From positions 24,897,045 to 24,907,044 of the forward strand of contig CM060329.1 of the NCBI GenBank assembly GCA_030674155.1: DNA of 10,000 nucleotides. Reading direction: 5' to 3'. Below the pieces are notes generated by a model that saw only the letters and a program-made list of their open reading frames with translations, made no database searches and was not told the origin of the DNA. Of the stretch, positions 8,861 through 10,000 are shown one piece after another. This DNA comes from Stramonita haemastoma (lineage: Eukaryota; Mollusca; Gastropoda; Neogastropoda; Muricidae). How positions within the stretch are numbered: position 1 is the first letter of the stretch; every line of letters starts with the position of its first letter. Position numbers and translations under genes: made by a program.

Positions 8861-9290
8861 ATGAAAATCCAAATATTATGGCAATTAATGTTTATTCACA
8901 TCATACAACATAATTACACTTATTCTCTGGCACTAAAAAAAGGAAATTTTTTGGGTAAAAATCGATCTGTTTTTACAGCTGAACTGATCACTTTTCTCAT
9001 GGCATTGACTTTCATTTTACACCATCCATACTGTTTCTTTCATATACTACTTTGTGTGAGTTCAAAATCAGTATTATATGCCTTAAAGTCTATAACTTAT
9101 AAGCAATCTACTAAACCTACACTTCATAAATTTACATTAAAGTCTCCTCTTGCTGGATTAACAGGATTAGAACAAGATAGGATAGGATAGGATAGGATAG
9201 GATAGATAGGATAGGATATAATAGGATTATTTTCTAATGAGTGGGCTGACAGGGCTGCGAAAAAAAGGTGCACGTTATGAAAAGGGGTCT
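8861..9290 (+). pseudogene. Broken RNase H domain of the LINE
   Basis: SVFTAELITFLMALTFI carries the conserved Glu (codon 8981-8983) of RNase HI. SSKSVLYALKSITYK follows, with Ser (9059-9061) where the family usually has the catalytic Asp. NEWADRAAK at 9236-9262 carries the final conserved Asp. The stretch before it, where a WIPSH-like motif is expected, has been replaced by a GATAG pentamer array with stops. A 1-base shift in the following A run moves the frame to KKGARYEKGS. The first catalytic Asp is not seen. Confidence 0.78.
9174..9226 (+). repeat. (GATAG)n pentanucleotide array inside the RNase H domain
   Basis: About ten units of GATAG with two slips. The coding frames before and after are the same, so the array has a frame-neutral length but adds stops. 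The flanking sequence GGATTAG could have seeded it. Confidence 0.92.
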
Positions 9291-9671
9291 ATAGTACTGC
9301 ATGTCCCTCTATCCATTGCAGAGGGTTATCGGCTGTTAGAAGAAGCATCCTTAAACAAATTCACAGAAAAGCATCGGCAAAATGAGGTGGTTTTTCACAT
9401 TCAATTCCGAGTGGAAAGAGGTAGTTGAATACATCGATCACTCAGAGATTCATACAAATGCTGTCAAAGAAAGACAATGCAAGAATTTATTTCTCAGAAT
9501 AAGATTAAATGCATTCATGAAAAAAATCAGCAAGGATGTTAAATGCTTATGTGGTAAAATATTTCAAATACCAATATCATTCTCGAATGTGAGAATTTAA
9601 AACATGTTCTCTCTGCCTTTTCTGAGAATTCCATTGATGAAGGTTTTGAACAATGTAAAGCAAATGTTTGA
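9291..9671 (+). pseudogene. Broken C-terminal region of the LINE ORF2 with Cys-rich knuckle
   Basis: SIAEGYRLLEEASLNKF is followed by a frame change to EWKEVVEYI and a basic stretch. CLCGKIFQ (Cys at 9544-9546 and 9550-9552) is followed, after another shift, by NIILECENLKHVL (Cys at 9588-9590) and a stop at 9669-9671. C-x-C-G with a later Cys matches the Cys/His motif found at the end of many non-LTR ORF2 proteins; its usual His seems lost or shifted. Confidence 0.72.
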
Positions 9672-9985
<314 letters not shown>

Positions 9986-10000
9986 TTACTATGGTTATCA

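Overview
This looks like a window of animal nuclear DNA, most likely from a mollusc and probably a gastropod. The reasons are split exons with GT/AG borders, dense microsatellites, SINE-like repeats of a type I recall from gastropod genomes, repeated AAGGGAGATAAC words and a decayed LINE. The phylum is an inference; no search was possible. There is no sign of bacterial operons, CRISPR or phage.

The one host gene I can support is the 3' half of a betaine-homocysteine S-methyltransferase (BHMT-like) gene on the + strand. Three coding exons are visible at 895-1073, 2232-2316 and about 4249-4540. Their intron phases fit together, and they carry the three zinc-binding cysteines of the family: one in exon A and an adjacent Cys-Cys pair in the last exon. 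The N-terminal exons lie upstream of the window. As given, the last exon needs one extra base near a G run at 4471-4474 to reach a sensible C-terminus and a stop at 4538-4540. Two AATAAA signals at 6382 and 6441 may mark the transcript's 3' end.

The introns and downstream DNA are packed with simple repeats, about 30% of the window by my rough count: (CA)n, (TCTA/TCTG)n in three places, a 720-bp GGAAT/GATT-like purine array, (TTTC)n, (TG)n, (TA)n, (CT)n, (AG)n and C tracts. Three copies of one SINE-like 3' module lie at 15-232 (+), 2127-2200 (-, partial) and 7028-7240 (-). A separate tRNA-like head with A and B boxes lies at 2883-3030 and seems to belong to the same SINE superfamily.

From about 7729 to at least 9671 there is a dead non-LTR retrotransposon (LINE) on the + strand. 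It has reverse transcriptase with a YADD motif, the RT-to-RNase H linker, an RNase H remnant and a C-terminal Cys-rich knuckle. Several frameshifts and stops break it, and two simple-repeat tracts sit inside it. The window ends in a long (GA)n array. I found no new multi-gene system. The second-look items are the exon C frameshift, splice sites built on repeats, the modular SINE pieces in opposite orientations, and microsatellites inside the LINE.
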